Source: Candidatus Fimimorpha faecalis
GTDB taxonomy: Bacteria; Bacillota; Clostridia; Lachnospirales; Lachnospiraceae
NCBI GenBank assembly: GCA_018712075.1
Contig: DVHN01000001.1
Coordinates: 1-64,000 of the forward strand
Direction: 5' to 3'
Length of the DNA: 64,000 nucleotides
A model generated the notes under the pieces. The model was not told where the DNA came from and searched no databases. It was given only the letters and a program-made list of their open reading frames with translations. Below are positions 55,185 through 63,008 of this stretch, piece by piece. Both the position numbers and the translations under genes were made by a program. Within the stretch, counting starts at the first letter, position 1. Each line of letters begins with the position of its first letter.

Positions 55185-55335
55185 TAAGTAAAATAAGAAA
55201 TTTTATTTTTTGTAAAGAATTTTCTGTAAGGAAGATTGTCCTTTTTGTAATACAGTTAAAAATATTCATAAAGTAGAAGAGAAAGAGAATATGCTATTGG
55301 GAAGGAATCCAAAATCGGTATCAGGAGGAGCCATT

Positions 55336-56289
55336 GTGATTGCAATTTATTCTCGTAAGTCGAAATTTACAGGAAAAGGAGAGAGTATAGAAAATCAAAT
55401 TGAACTTTGCAAGCAATATATTAAAATGCATTGGAAAGAGGATGTGGAAAATCAAATTGCAATTTATGAAGACGAAGGATTTTCAGGAAAAACGTTGGAA
55501 CGGCCTAAATTTAAAGATATGATGAAGGATGCTAGAAAGGGAAAACTGTCCAGTATTATTGTATATCGGTTAGATCGAATTAGCAGGAATATTGGGGATT
55601 TCGCTCAATTGATTGATCAGTTAAATGATATGAATATTGCATTTGTGTCTATTAAAGAGCAATTTGATACATCTTCCCCAATGGGAAGGGCAATGATGTA
55701 CATTGCGTCTGTATTTTCTCAGTTAGAGAGGGAAACGATTGCAGAACGAATACAAGATAATATGAAAGAGCTGGCAAAAACAGGAAGGTGGCTTGGCGGA
55801 ATTACACCGACAGGTTATCAATCAAAGGAAGTTTCCAGTATTACTGATCAAGGAAAATTAAAAAAGACCTATCAATTGGAGCAAATTCCAGGGGAAATAA
55901 CGACAGTAAAAACAATTTATCAAGTTTTTTTGAAAACAACTTCCTTTAAAGAAACTGAACAGTTTTTGCTTGAACATAGTTACAGGACAAAAAATGGCAA
56001 AAACTTTTCCCGATTTACAATTAAAGGAATATTGTCTAATCCAGTTTATTTAAATGCGGATCAGGATGCATGGAATTATTTTCAAGAAAATGAAGCAATG
56101 ATATTTGCACAGAAAGAACAGTTTAATGGGAAAAATGGAATTATGGCATACAATCGTACATTGCAGAGAGCTGGAAAAACAACCCAAATACGAGATATAA
56201 AGGAATGGATTATCGCAATTGGAGCTCATAAAGGAATCATATACGGAAAAGACTGGATAAAAGTACAAACAATATTAAAAGAAAATTAA
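55336..56289 (+). CDS. Serine recombinase (SpoIVCA-like), C-terminally short
   Basis: A 317-residue large-serine-recombinase type protein. The resolvase domain (about 1-150) has YSRKSKFTGKGESIENQIE with the catalytic serine, YRLDRISRNIGDF, and SPMGRAMMYIASVFSQLERETIAERI. The recombinase domain follows (GGITPTGYQSKEV, ILSNPVYL). It stops after VQTILKEN, just where relatives of about 500 residues continue into the zinc-ribbon and coiled coil. GTG 55336 has AGGAGG 7 bases upstream; ATG 55291 does not. It is the presumed enzyme that excises the element during sporulation, or a shortened descendant of it. Confidence 0.85.
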   Translation: MIAIYSRKSKFTGKGESIENQIELCKQYIKMHWKEDVENQIAIYEDEGFSGKTLERPKFKDMMKDARKGKLSSIIVYRLDRISRNIGDFAQLIDQLNDMNIAFVSIKEQFDTSSPMGRAMMYIASVFSQLERETIAERIQDNMKELAKTGRWLGGITPTGYQSKEVSSITDQGKLKKTYQLEQIPGEITTVKTIYQVFLKTTSFKETEQFLLEHSYRTKNGKNFSRFTIKGILSNPVYLNADQDAWNYFQENEAMIFAQKEQFNGKNGIMAYNRTLQRAGKTTQIRDIKEWIIAIGAHKGIIYGKDWIKVQTILKEN

Positions 56290-56352
56290 TTCTTCCGATC
56301 GTGGAAAAAATAGTTTAAAATAAGCGAATAGGAAGCTTTCTTGTAATTCCAT

Positions 56353-56721
56353 GTGAGGATAGCTAATGAAATCCTAATGATGCTGCGTTCAGAAAAGAAA
56401 AGAAGTCGGGAAATTAGTTTATATGAACCAATTGGTACCGATAAAGAGGGCAATGAGATTAATTTAATGGATATTGTTGAAATGGATGAAAAAGAAATAT
56501 CAGAAATGATTGCATATAAAGAGGATGTCAAGCAGCTTTATCAAGCATTAAAAACTTGCTTAAAGGAGAAAGAGAGAACGGTTTTATGTTTGAGATACGG
56601 CCTATTTGGTTCTAAAGAATATACGCAGCGAGAAATCGGGGATCAGCTTGGGATTTCTCGCTCTTACGTAAGCCGAATTGAAAAAGGAGCATTAATAAAA
56701 CTAAAAAATTATTTAAAATAA
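56353..56721 (+). CDS. sigK: Sigma factor SigK, C-terminal part (interrupted gene)
   Basis: Encodes the rest of region 2.4 and regions 3-4: EILMMLRSEKKRSREISLYEP, IGTDKEGNEINLMDIVEMDE and the helix-turn-helix TQREIGDQLGISRSYVSRIEKGALIKL. Only sequence from 56369 is native sigK; the first codons (from GTG 56353) belong to the element. There is no ribosome binding site at the GTG, so this part should be translated only after excision. Joined product: 54097-54388 plus 56369-56721 = 645 bases, 214 residues, close to SigK without pro-sequence. Confidence 0.9.
   Translation: MRIANEILMMLRSEKKRSREISLYEPIGTDKEGNEINLMDIVEMDEKEISEMIAYKEDVKQLYQALKTCLKEKERTVLCLRYGLFGSKEYTQREIGDQLGISRSYVSRIEKGALIKLKNYLK
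56364..56368 (+). repeat. Right attachment core TAATG of the sigK element
   Basis: Core between element sequence GGATAGC and chromosomal AAATCCTAATG; identical to 54384-54388. Confidence 0.8.
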
Positions 56722-57118
56722 TAATATTATTAATGGTAAACTAAGAACTCCTTCTATTCATTCTTATTAAAAATTTTTTTATTTGACGAATATATGTTCT
56801 TGCTTTTTCCCTCATTTTATGGTATTCTTTTAATATTAAAGAAAAATTCAAAATGATTTTTTATAATTTAGAAAGTATAGGGTAAAATATAAGAAATAAT
56901 TCAAAATGAGGAGAAAAGGCAGCCATTTATCTGATGAGGGAAGATTTCTTCTTCTACAGGCGGTAAGCGACGAATTTGTATGAGTGACGAGGATGAATTC
57001 CTCATCGGATAAACGCTCCATAAGGATTTGGAAAATTGTTATGGGCAACTGACTCGAATCCTATGCCAAGATTCGCTTGCGAGTCTTAAATTTATTGTAT
57101 TTAAGGTAGTAGTATATT
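56722..57118 (+). other. Non-coding region with inverted repeats and a decayed gene-like segment
   Basis: This 397-base gap has no intact gene. TTTATCTGATGAGG (56926-56939) and CCTCATCGGATAAA (57000-57013) are inverted repeats with one mismatch. GACTCG/CGAGTC (about 57051-57085) and CTTAAAT/ATTTAAG (57084-57103) form two further hairpins. The segment 56926-56970 strongly resembles 53962-54007 at the end of the tyrosine recombinase gene, including an identical CTTCTACAGGCGGT. One frame reads LSDEGRFLLLQAVSDEFV before a stop. It may be a structured RNA or a gene remnant. Confidence 0.35.
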
Positions 57119-58075
57119 ATGAGCGTAGTAAAAAACATTTCATTACCATCCGTAATTCGGACAGAACGACTTCATACAGTCATCTGGATTCCTCAAAAGG
57201 AAGTAAAAGCAGTGCTGCAAATCGTCCATGGGATGGTAGAGTATATAGAGCGGTATGAACCATTTGCAGCTTATTTAAATAAGTCGGGTATTGCAGTAAT
57301 TGGACATGATCAGTTAGGACATGGATATACAGCAAAGGAAGAAAAAGATCTGGGATTTTTTTGTGAAAAAGATGGAGATCGTGCGGTTATTTTCGATATT
57401 CATCAAGTAACAACATATGCAAAAAAACAGTTTCCAAATGTACCATTTTTTCTAATGGGACATAGCATGGGTTCTTTTTTCGTAAGAAATTATATGATGA
57501 AATTTGGAAAAGAATTGGACGGAGTAATTTTAATGGGAACGGGGTATCACTGTTTGCCAGAAGCACGTTTAGGTGAGTTGTTAGCGAGTGGATTGATTCA
57601 ATTGTTTGGATCTCGTTATCGAAGTCGGTTTATTGATCAAATCGTACTGGGCAGTTATAATCGGAAATTCGCTCCAAATCGAACAGAAGCAGATTGGATT
57701 TCATCGGATAAAACAACTGTAGATCGTTATTTAGCGGATCGGTTTTGTACATTTAAATTTACTGCAGGTGCATATCGAGATTTTTTCCGAGTTTTAGTTC
57801 GAGTTGCCTCCCATGAGAATATGGAGCGAATCCCCAAAAATTTACCAATTTATCTCATCTCAGGACAGGAGGATCCTGTTGGCAACTTTGGAGTGGGAGT
57901 AAAGAAATTATATGATCAATTCAAAAGAGTCGGAATACAAGATATTAATATGACACTTTTTCCAGGGGCAAGACATGAAATATTAAATGAAAAGCAGAGA
58001 GAAATCATTTTTGCTTATTTAAAAAAATGGTTGAATATCCATACAAAAACTGAAACAACAAAGGAGGAGTTATGA
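57119..58075 (+). CDS. Alpha/beta hydrolase (lysophospholipase/monoglyceride lipase-like)
   Basis: A 318-residue serine hydrolase of the Hydrolase_4 group. It shows VLQIVHGMVEYIERYEPFA, GHDQLGHG, the nucleophile elbow GHSMGS at about 114-119, SGQEDPVG with the acid and PGARHEILNE with the histidine. No signal peptide, so probably cytosolic. Start ATG 57119 has only a weak AAGG 12 bases away. Cotranscribed with the HAD gene (ATGA-type overlap). Confidence 0.9.
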   Translation: MSVVKNISLPSVIRTERLHTVIWIPQKEVKAVLQIVHGMVEYIERYEPFAAYLNKSGIAVIGHDQLGHGYTAKEEKDLGFFCEKDGDRAVIFDIHQVTTYAKKQFPNVPFFLMGHSMGSFFVRNYMMKFGKELDGVILMGTGYHCLPEARLGELLASGLIQLFGSRYRSRFIDQIVLGSYNRKFAPNRTEADWISSDKTTVDRYLADRFCTFKFTAGAYRDFFRVLVRVASHENMERIPKNLPIYLISGQEDPVGNFGVGVKKLYDQFKRVGIQDINMTLFPGARHEILNEKQREIIFAYLKKWLNIHTKTETTKEEL

Positions 58076-58689
58076 TACATACAATTATTTTTGATATCGG
58101 AAATGTGCTGGCAAATTATCGTTGGAAGGAATATTTACATGCATTCGGTTTTTCTCAGGAAGTAGAGAAAGCAGTGGCTGACGCAGTATTTCTGAATCCA
58201 ATTTGGAAAGAATTTGACCGAGGTGTAATGAAAGAGGAAGCAATTATTATGAAATGCATTCAGCATCGGCCACAATATGAAAAGGAAATACGAGAAATTT
58301 TTCAAGATATGTCAGATTTAGTAGTGGAATATGACTATGCACAAAACTTGGTAAAATGTTTGAAACAACAGGGATATCAGGTTTATGTTCTTTCCAACTA
58401 TGGGAAGACATTATTTGAACATGCAAAGAAAACCTTTCAATTTTTAAAGGAAGTGGATGGGGGAATTATTTCCTACCAAGTTCAAAAAATTAAGCCAGAT
58501 GCAGCTATTTATGAGGAGCTGCTGAATAAATATAAGATTTGTGCAGAAGATGCAGTATTTTTGGATGACACAGTGGAAAATTTGGAACAGGCGGCATGTA
58601 TGGGAATCAAAACGGTACATGTAACCTCTTATGAATCCATTACAGAGGGATTACAGGCATATGGTATTACGATAAAAGAAGTAGAGTAG
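58072..58689 (+). CDS. HAD family phosphatase (subfamily IA)
   Basis: A 205-residue HAD protein: motif I IIFDIGNVLANY at residues 4-15, motif II LSNYGKT, motif III lysine in QVQKIKPDAAIYEELL and motif IV FLDDTVENLEQA. The FDIGNV opening is typical of the YihX/epoxide-hydrolase N-terminal-like group that dephosphorylates sugar phosphates. The ATG overlaps the hydrolase stop, with AAGGAGGAG upstream. Confidence 0.9.
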   Translation: MIHTIIFDIGNVLANYRWKEYLHAFGFSQEVEKAVADAVFLNPIWKEFDRGVMKEEAIIMKCIQHRPQYEKEIREIFQDMSDLVVEYDYAQNLVKCLKQQGYQVYVLSNYGKTLFEHAKKTFQFLKEVDGGIISYQVQKIKPDAAIYEELLNKYKICAEDAVFLDDTVENLEQAACMGIKTVHVTSYESITEGLQAYGITIKEVE

Positions 58690-58718
58690 TGTTTATAAAT
58701 ACAGATTGGAGGAAGACA

Positions 58719-59993
58719 TTGAAACTTATGATTGCGTCCGATCTACATGGATCGGCATATTATTGCAAAAAGATGCTGGACTGTTATGAGAAAGAACGGG
58801 CGGACCGATTGATTTTACTAGGAGACCTCCTTTATCATGGCCCTAGAAATGATTTGCCTCGTGATTATTGTCCAAAAGAAGTGATTAACCTGTTAAATCA
58901 ACGAAAAAATCAAATTTTATGTGTGCGAGGGAATTGTGAGGCAGAGGTCGATCAGATGGTACTGGAATTTCCCGTCATGGCAGAGTATGCAATTTTCTTT
59001 TTGGATTCTCGAATGATTTTTGCGACACATGGTCATGTATTCCATGAACAAAATTTGCCGCCGCTTCAGTCAGGAGATATTTTGCTGCATGGTCATACCC
59101 ATATATGGGCGGCTGAGAAGAGGTCAAATTATATTTATTTAAATCCTGGTTCCGTTTCGATTCCAAAAAACGGGAATGTGCCAACCTATATGATTTATGA
59201 AAATCATTGCTTTATCATTAAAGATTTGCAAGGGACGGAAGTAAAGCGATTGGATTTGACTGATTCAATATCGTCTCTTAAGTGGGATCAGATTCACAGT
59301 ACAAATGCTGCTGAGGCATTCGATCAGTTTTGTCAGATTGTGAAACAATTGCGTGCAGAAAATGGATGTCCATGGGATCGTGCTCAAACGCATGAGTCTT
59401 TAAAGGCCTGTATGATTGAAGAGGCTTATGAAGTGGTAGAAGCGATTCATCGTCTTTCTGAAACAAAGGATGCTGCTAATTTGAAGGAAGAATTGGGAGA
59501 TGTGTTACTGCAAGTCGTATTGCATAGTCAAATTGCTTCAGAAGAGGGGATTTTTGAATTAAAAGATGTGATTGATGAAATTAATAAAAAAATGATTCGT
59601 CGTCATCCGCATGTGTTTGGAAGTCAGTCCGTTCATTGTTCTGATCAAGTAGTGGAAAATTGGGAAGAACTCAAACGACAAGAAAAGAAAGAAAAGGGGT
59701 TAGAACGAGAAAATGAATTAGAATCCATCCCGAAGGCATTTCCAGCGCTGATTCGTGCACAAAAATTATTGAAAAAATCGGGAGTAGATCAAGATAATTC
59801 CGTGAAAGATGTCTTAAAAACAATTCAAGAAAATCTAGAAAAATTAGAAAAGAAAAAGGAAATCAATCGGCAGGCAATGATTGGATCTCTGTTAATGGAT
59901 GTAGCAAATCTGGCTTCGCATTATCATATTAATGGAGAAGAAGCTCTTGCTAAAGCAGTAGAAAATCGGATTAGAAATTTTAAAAAGAAATAA
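58719..59993 (+). CDS. mazG: Fusion of YfcE-type phosphodiesterase and MazG pyrophosphohydrolase
   Basis: One 424-residue frame. Residues 1-170 are a YfcE-type metallophosphoesterase: IASDLHGSAYY, LLGDLLYHGPRN, CVRGNCEAEVD, ATHGHVF and LHGHTHIWA, the five metal-site motifs. After a 25-residue link, residues about 200-424 form MazG, an NTP pyrophosphohydrolase: CPWDRAQTHESLKACMIEEAYEVVEAI, LKEELGDVLLQVVLHS and a second MazG half. The start is TTG 58719, 6 bases after GGAGG. These are usually separate proteins; the fusion suggests a shared role in nucleotide or cyclic-nucleotide clean-up (inference). Confidence 0.9.
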   Translation: MKLMIASDLHGSAYYCKKMLDCYEKERADRLILLGDLLYHGPRNDLPRDYCPKEVINLLNQRKNQILCVRGNCEAEVDQMVLEFPVMAEYAIFFLDSRMIFATHGHVFHEQNLPPLQSGDILLHGHTHIWAAEKRSNYIYLNPGSVSIPKNGNVPTYMIYENHCFIIKDLQGTEVKRLDLTDSISSLKWDQIHSTNAAEAFDQFCQIVKQLRAENGCPWDRAQTHESLKACMIEEAYEVVEAIHRLSETKDAANLKEELGDVLLQVVLHSQIASEEGIFELKDVIDEINKKMIRRHPHVFGSQSVHCSDQVVENWEELKRQEKKEKGLERENELESIPKAFPALIRAQKLLKKSGVDQDNSVKDVLKTIQENLEKLEKKKEINRQAMIGSLLMDVANLASHYHINGEEALAKAVENRIRNFKKK

Positions 59994-60067
59994 TCGTGTA
60001 ATTTTTTCAATTTTTGATTAATAGGATTCGTGTATGGTATCAAAGTAAACATTAACACTTTGCAATA

Positions 60068-60131
60068 GCTGAATACTGAGTAATTAGGCAGGAAGTTAAA
60101 ATTAGTTACTCAGTATACAGCCTCTTCATTT
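60068..60131 (+). terminator. Long inverted repeat after the YfcE-MazG gene
   Basis: GCTGAATACTGAGTAATTA (60068-60086) pairs with TAGTTACTCAGTATACAGC (60103-60121) with two mismatches, followed by CTCTTCATTTT. It probably ends the operon; the tail is not a perfect T-run. Confidence 0.6.
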
Positions 60132-60217
60132 TAGCTCTTCTCGTTATTCAAAATTGTAAATCAAAGCAAATCATATTTTCCCCAATTCAAAATTAAAACA
60201 AAGAAAGGAATGAATCT

Positions 60218-61768
60218 ATGTTTGGTAAAGTAAATTGTATTGCAGCGGCAGGAATTGATGGTTACGTTGTGGAAGTAGAAGCAGATGTTGCAAATGGACT
60301 GCCTAGTTTTGATATGGTAGGATTTCTGGCTTCTGAAGTTAAGGAAGCAAAAGAAAGAGTTCGGACTGCTTTGCGAAATTCAGGTTATTCGATGCCTCCA
60401 AATCGAATTACGGTTAATCTTTCCCCAGCGGATCGAAGAAAACAAGGGAATTTATTTGATTTACCAATTGCAATTGCAATTCTCGTTGCGGTTGGAATTA
60501 TTCCACAGGATTATACGGAGTCCACAGTATTTATTGGGGAGTTAGGGCTGAATGGACAAATTCGTCCCGTCCATGGGATGCTGTCACTTATTAGTAAAGG
60601 GAAAAAAGCTGGGATTAGGCGGTATATTGTTCCAATACAAAATGCAAAAGAAGCGGCAGTCATACAGGGAGTTGAAATTTATGGATTAAATTCTTTAAAA
60701 GAAACGGTTCAATTTTTAGAATTCCCGTCCAAAGAATATCAAGTAAGCGTAAATCCAGAAGATTATTTAAAAATACAAGAAGAAGGGGAGGTAGACTTTT
60801 CTGAAATTAGTGGTCAGACCATTGTAAAACGTGCAGCAGAAGTGGCTGTAGCAGGTATGCATAATATGTTAATGATAGGACCGCCTGGTTCTGGAAAATC
60901 TATGCTGGCAAAGCGAATTCCAACGATTTTACCTGCACTTACGTTGGAAGAAAGTATTGAAATTTCAAAAATATATAGTATATGTGGTATGCTTCCAGAA
61001 GGAGAGCCGCTAATCAGAAAGCGTCCATTTCGCAGTCCGCATCATACTGCATCTCCCAGTTCTTTAATTGGAGGAGGAATTTTTCCAAAACCAGGCGAAA
61101 TGAGTTTAGCAGATAAAGGAGTCTTGTTTTTGGATGAATTGCCAGAATTTCAAAGTACGACATTGGAAGTTATGCGTCAGCCGATGGAGGATCGAAAAGT
61201 AGTCATTTCACGAGTATATGGAAGTGATACTTATCCAGCGGACTGTCTTTTGCTGGCAGCAATGAATCCATGCAGTTGTGGTTATTATCCAGACCGTAGT
61301 ATTTGTCATTGCAGTATGAAACAGATTCGACAGTATCTCGGACGAATTTCTCAGCCGCTTTTGGATCGAATTGATATTTGTGTAGAATCTCCAAGAGTCC
61401 ATTATGAAGAACTTCACAGCAAAAAAACAAATGAAACTTCGGCTCAGATTCGCAGCAGAGTAGAAAAAGCAGTGCAGATGCAGAAACTTCGGTATAAAGA
61501 AGAAGCCATTTTATTTAATTCTCAACTTTCTGGAAGGCAGATAGAACAGTATTGTGAGCTTGGGGCGGCTGAGAAAGAATTATTACGGCATGTATTTCAT
61601 CAGATGAGATTAAGTGTTAGGGCATATGACCGAATTTTAAAAGTAGCCAGAACAATTGCAGATTTAGCAGAAATGGAAACAATTACAACAGAACATTTAG
61701 CAGAAGCAATTACGTATCGGAGTTTAGAACAAAAGTTTTGGGATTACGGAAAGAAGAGTGAAATATGA
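60218..61768 (+). CDS. comM: YifB/ComM family Mg-chelatase-like AAA+ ATPase
   Basis: A 516-residue hexameric helicase-like ATPase that promotes branch migration in natural transformation in characterised bacteria. It has the N-terminal Lon-substrate-binding-like domain (PSFDMVGFLASEVKEAKERVR), Walker A GPPGSGKSM near residue 228, Walker B DELPEF, and the C-terminal Mg_chelatase domain. Overlaps dprA by 4 bases; comM-dprA-topA is a conserved Clostridia order. Confidence 0.93.
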   Translation: MFGKVNCIAAAGIDGYVVEVEADVANGLPSFDMVGFLASEVKEAKERVRTALRNSGYSMPPNRITVNLSPADRRKQGNLFDLPIAIAILVAVGIIPQDYTESTVFIGELGLNGQIRPVHGMLSLISKGKKAGIRRYIVPIQNAKEAAVIQGVEIYGLNSLKETVQFLEFPSKEYQVSVNPEDYLKIQEEGEVDFSEISGQTIVKRAAEVAVAGMHNMLMIGPPGSGKSMLAKRIPTILPALTLEESIEISKIYSICGMLPEGEPLIRKRPFRSPHHTASPSSLIGGGIFPKPGEMSLADKGVLFLDELPEFQSTTLEVMRQPMEDRKVVISRVYGSDTYPADCLLLAAMNPCSCGYYPDRSICHCSMKQIRQYLGRISQPLLDRIDICVESPRVHYEELHSKKTNETSAQIRSRVEKAVQMQKLRYKEEAILFNSQLSGRQIEQYCELGAAEKELLRHVFHQMRLSVRAYDRILKVARTIADLAEMETITTEHLAEAITYRSLEQKFWDYGKKSEI

Positions 61769-62874
61769 CAAATAGAGAGTATTGGTACTGGATTTGTAAT
61801 ATTCCAGGGTTTGGAAATGCGAAAATCAGAATGTTGTTAGAACGTTATCAAACACCAGAATTGATCTATCAAATTGGAACGAGAGAATTAGAACAGATAC
61901 CTTATATACGAAAAAAAGACTACGAAAGCTGGGAATGGGCGAAGAAAAATAGGAAAAAGATAATAAAACAGTATCATGAATTAGAAGAAAAACACATAAG
62001 ATTTGTATTATTGGAAGATTCCATCTATCCAAAACGTCTGAAGTCTCTGCCCGATGCTCCGTTTAGTTTGTATGTAAAAGGGGAATTGCCAAAGGAGGAA
62101 TTGCCATCGGTTGCGATCGTTGGAGCAAGAGTATGTTCAGAGTATGGCAGAGAGGCTGCGTTTTATTTTGGAGAGCAATTGGCCAGGGCTCAGGTGCAAA
62201 TTATTAGTGGAATGGCGGCAGGCATTGATGCATGGGGACAAAAAGGTGCATTAAAGCAGGGAAAAACGTTTGCAGTACTTGGAAATGGGGTGGATATTTG
62301 TTATCCAGCAGAAAATATTTCTTTATATATGCAAATTCCTCAAAGTGGAGGTTTAATATCCGAATTTCCGATTGGAATGAGAGGACTTCCTTATATGTTT
62401 CCAATTCGAAATCGAATTATCAGTGGATTATCTGATTTAATTCTTGTCGTGGAAGCAAGAAAAAGGAGTGGTTCTCTGATTACTGTGGATCAGGCTTTGG
62501 AACAAGGAAGAGAGGTATGTGCGCTTCCAGGCAGAACCATTGATCCGCTCAGCGAAGGATGTAATGAATTAATTAAAAACGGAGCAATGCTTATAACAAA
62601 GCCGGAAGAAATATTGGATTGCCTAAAGTGGAAATCCATTGATAAAAAACGAGATAGTAAGATAGAGGAAACTTGGGTAAAACTAACTTCACAGGAACAG
62701 TATGTATTCCAGTATATCAGCTTTGATTTAATTCATTTCGAACAGTTGCTGGAAAAAACAAATATGCCAATTGGCTTTTTGATGACATATCTCTTACAAT
62801 TAGAAATGAAAAACTGTATTGAACAGCCAATTAAAAATTATTATAAGAGAAAATGCAATATTAAAATTTTATAA
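61765..62874 (+). CDS. dprA: DNA-processing protein DprA
   Basis: A 369-residue single-strand DNA-binding, RecA-loading protein of natural transformation. It has the Rossmann-like signature VAIVGARVCSEYG and ISGMAAGIDAWGQKGAL, FAVLGNGVDICYP, FPIRNRIISGLSDLILVVEA and RSGSLITVDQALEQGREV, and a C-terminal winged-helix DprA domain. An N-terminal SAM-like domain is present. Coupled to comM. Confidence 0.94.
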   Translation: MTNREYWYWICNIPGFGNAKIRMLLERYQTPELIYQIGTRELEQIPYIRKKDYESWEWAKKNRKKIIKQYHELEEKHIRFVLLEDSIYPKRLKSLPDAPFSLYVKGELPKEELPSVAIVGARVCSEYGREAAFYFGEQLARAQVQIISGMAAGIDAWGQKGALKQGKTFAVLGNGVDICYPAENISLYMQIPQSGGLISEFPIGMRGLPYMFPIRNRIISGLSDLILVVEARKRSGSLITVDQALEQGREVCALPGRTIDPLSEGCNELIKNGAMLITKPEEILDCLKWKSIDKKRDSKIEETWVKLTSQEQYVFQYISFDLIHFEQLLEKTNMPIGFLMTYLLQLEMKNCIEQPIKNYYKRKCNIKIL

Positions 62875-62912
62875 AATCTATAAAAAGAGGAAGAAAAAAT
62901 AAAAAAAACTAC

Positions 62913-62941
62913 TTGCCAAGAAAAAAATTATGTTATATATT
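62913..62941 (+). promoter_or_regulatory. Promoter of topA
   Basis: TTGCCA (62913-62918), 17 bases, TATATT (62936-62941), about 68 bases before the topA ATG. Confidence 0.5.
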
Positions 62942-63008
62942 GAGTTGAGTTATAAGACTAACATAGAATAGTTTAATCTCTGTAGGGGATAGAAATAAAG
63001 GAGGAACC

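Larger units (their letters stand above)
54389..56368 (+). mobile_element. Skin-like sigK intervening element, 1,980 bp
   Basis: Inserted in sigK between the codons for ...KCIDN and EILMMLR, the place of skin elements in B. subtilis and C. difficile as far as I recall. It contains, in order: a sigma-A-like promoter, a DUF2316-like gene, a strong hairpin and a SpoIVCA-like serine recombinase gene, all on the plus strand as sigK. Known skins are 14-48 kb, so this is extremely small. Excision removes 1,980 bp and is in frame. Both element ends are near-perfect inverted repeats: ATGTGAGGATAG (56351-56362) and CTATCCTATCAT (54389-54400) match at 10 of 12 positions. Confidence 0.88.
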
